Assembly: GCA_018333075.1 (NCBI GenBank)
Contig: BORH01000004.1
Coordinates: 310,001-374,000, forward strand
Source: Heyndrickxia sporothermodurans
Lineage (GTDB): Bacteria; Bacillota; Bacilli; Bacillales; Bacillaceae_C
Direction of reading: 5' to 3'
Length of the DNA: 64,000 bases
Each line of letters begins with the position of its first letter. The first letter of the stretch is position 1. Both the position numbers and the translations under genes were made by a program. Below are positions 62,578-64,000 of this stretch, one piece after another. Below the pieces are notes generated by a model. That model searched no databases, was not told where the DNA came from, and saw nothing but the letters and a program-made list of their open reading frames with translations.

Positions 62578-62907
62578 ATGACAGATGAAAATCAACTATC
62601 CTTTGAATCGGATCCTAATGAGTTAGATGAAGAGACATTATTTATTGTTTCTCAAACTTTTAAAGCATTATCTGAACCGACTCGAATTCGTATTTTACAT
62701 TTACTATCGGAAAAAGAGCATTCAGTAAATGAAATTGCTGAAAAGCTTTCTCTTTTACAAACAACAGTATCACATCAGTTACGATTTTTGAAAAATTTAC
62801 GGTTAGTAAAATACAGAAGAGAAGGTACCACTTTATATTATTCGCACGATGATGATCATGTCATGAATATATTAAAGCAAACAATTAATCACGCTAGACA
62901 TCATTAA
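62578..62907 (+). CDS. ArsR/SmtB-family metal-sensing repressor, CzrA-like
   Basis: 109 aa from the ATG at 62578, behind TAGGAGTGAAG. The winged-helix domain contains [16 protein letters not shown] and the recognition helix [16 protein letters not shown]. The C-terminal helix carries D-x-H-x10-H-x2-H (in [12 protein letters not shown], then HARH), the alpha-5 zinc/cobalt site of CzrA and SmtB. No alpha-3N CxC site. It should repress itself and the downstream metal-exporting ATPase until Zn(II), Co(II) or similar binds. Confidence 0.9.
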   Translation: MTDENQLSFESDPNELDEETLFIVSQTFKALSEPTRIRILHLLSEKEHSVNEIAEKLSLLQTTVSHQLRFLKNLRLVKYRREGTTLYYSHDDDHVMNILKQTINHARHH

Positions 62908-63083
62908 GAAAAAAGCTAGTAACTCCTATTTTTGTGCTTACATTTTGAACGACAAGACATAAGCTATGTGGAAATGAGTTTTAAGCATAATATAAGGAGC
63001 GGATACAAACATTATTATGAAACGATGTGAGAGTGGATCTTGTTCAATGTGATTGATTTGTTTGACCGTTAGGGGGAGTGAAA

Positions 63084-64000
63084 ATGGCTGAATATAAATT
63101 ACAAGGCCTTTCTTGTGCAAACTGTGCAAGGGAAATGGAAGAAGAAATAAAAAAGCTTGAAAATGGTGAGGATGCTAGAATTCTCTATAATACAAGCAAA
63201 TTAATTGTTAAGGAAGAAGTCTCCCTTTCTCAAGTTGAAAAAATACTAGCAAGTGATGGGGCTACGATAGTTAAAGAAGAGCATGATCATCATGACCATG
63301 CTCACTCACATTCGCATTCGAATCAAATGCTAAAAGGATTAATTATTACATCTACTATCCTTTATTTTGTGGCATTGATTGTTGGAAAATGGAGCTTGGG
63401 AGCGGCAATTACTTTGTTTATTATTGCAGCTGCATTAAGTGGATATCAAACATTTATTCAGGGGATTAAAAATTTATTTCGATTTAAATTTAATATTGAT
63501 ACATTGATGACTATTGCTCTTATTGGTGCATTTAGTATTGGTGATTGGAAAGAAGGCACACTGGTAGCTATTCTATTTGGGATTAATGAATTTCTTGAAG
63601 GAATAGGGATGGAAAAAGCAAGAAGCTCAATGGAAGCATTGCTAAAGGTAGCTCCAAAAGAAGCAACAGTAATTGAAAATGGTAAAGAGAGAGTTGTTTC
63701 GATTGAATCTTTAAAAGTAGGGGATCTTGTATTAGTAAAACCGGGAGAAAAGATTCCTTCTGATGGACTTGTTCAAGAAGGTAAAAGCTCGGTAAATGAG
63801 GCAGCAATTACAGGTGAAGCGATGCCAGTTGAAAAATCCGTTGATGAAAAGGTATTTGGCGGAAGTATAAATAATGAAGGAATATTGAAAATAAGCATTA
63901 CCAAGTCATATGAGGATTCTTCGTTAGCGAAGATTTTGCATTTAGTTGAGGAAGCTCAAGAAACAAAAACTCCGACAGAGCAATTTATTAATCGGTTTGC
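63084..64000 (+). CDS. Heavy-metal P1B-type ATPase (CadA/ZntA-like), cut by window end
   Basis: Partial: 305 codons visible, ATG behind AGGGGGAGTG, no stop before the window edge. An N-terminal heavy-metal-associated domain has GLSCANC (Cys 11 and 14), followed by a His-rich linker (HDHHDHAHSHSHSH-like, residues 72-85). Membrane helices and the actuator motif TGEAMPVEKS follow. The phosphorylation motif and the CPC membrane motif lie beyond the window. Linked to the CzrA-like repressor, it is likely a Zn/Cd/Co exporter. Confidence 0.9.
   Translation, partial: MAEYKLQGLSCANCAREMEEEIKKLENGEDARILYNTSKLIVKEEVSLSQVEKILASDGATIVKEEHDHHDHAHSHSHSNQMLKGLIITSTILYFVALIVGKWSLGAAITLFIIAAALSGYQTFIQGIKNLFRFKFNIDTLMTIALIGAFSIGDWKEGTLVAILFGINEFLEGIGMEKARSSMEALLKVAPKEATVIENGKERVVSIESLKVGDLVLVKPGEKIPSDGLVQEGKSSVNEAAITGEAMPVEKSVDEKVFGGSINNEGILKISITKSYEDSSLAKILHLVEEAQETKTPTEQFINRF

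Overview
This window is a chromosomal stretch of an AT-rich, endospore-forming member of the Bacillaceae. The evidence is a B. subtilis-like division block (ftsE-ftsX, ctpB, minJ), a SpoIIP-family sporulation hydrolase, Bacillus-style regulators and operators (Fur 7-1-7 box, MhqR-type boxes, tandem PhoP boxes, S-box), strong GGAGG ribosome binding sites and frequent TTG starts. I see no rRNA, tRNA, transposase, prophage or CRISPR array. I cannot name the species.

Layout. 0.1-3.2 kb: ftsE, ftsX and a secreted coiled-coil/LytM hydrolase. 3.2-11.6 kb: accessory genes lying between ftsEX and ctpB-minJ: an EamA exporter, cardiolipin synthase, a MetI-like transsulfuration enzyme, an array of 21-nt repeats, an SAM riboswitch controlling metY-hom, and a DedA-PAP2 fusion. 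11.8-14.6 kb: ctpB and minJ. 14.7-17.9 kb: a sigma factor/DUF4179 pair in which both genes carry a frameshift, then an acetyltransferase and a methyltransferase. 17.9-21.8 kb: a Fur-controlled ferric-siderophore ABC operon on the minus strand. 22.0-24.6 kb: CopC-CopD copper protein and a Met/His-containing lipoprotein. 24.6-26.1 kb: SigX-like ECF sigma factor and a membrane-anchored partner. 26.3-29.1 kb: an MhqR-type quinone-stress operon and a DUF2294 gene. 29.3-38.3 kb: a potassium region, with a kdp operon behind a c-di-AMP riboswitch and a convergent TrkH/TrkA pair. 38.5-45.5 kb: polysaccharide glycosyltransferases and a UDP-sugar dehydrogenase. 45.6-51.1 kb: DUF4931 protein, nucleoside hydrolase, and a second dioxygenase/flavin-reductase module bracketed by two related palindromic elements. 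51.1-54.1 kb: SpoIIP, ferredoxin, FMN reductase and a SufR-like regulator. 54.3-62.4 kb: phoPR followed by a Pho-box-controlled pstSCA-pstB-pstB-phoU operon. 62.5-64 kb: a CzrA-like metal sensor and the start of a heavy-metal P-type ATPase cut by the window edge.

How the genes work together. Three nutrient or ion circuits are nearly complete from signal to transporter: iron (Fur box to ABC importer), phosphate (PhoPR, PhoP boxes, Pst, PhoU) and potassium (c-di-AMP riboswitch, KdpFABC, truncated KdpD, CBS protein, Ktr-like channel). The most unusual local feature is the head of the kdp operon: between the riboswitch and kdpF lies an overlapping 36-residue membrane microprotein, and the operon ends in a KdpD with no kinase domain coupled to a CBS-domain protein. 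Other points worth a second look are the 21-nt repeat array, the paired palindromic elements flanking the second quinone-stress module, and the two adjacent frameshifts in the 15 kb sigma-factor locus.
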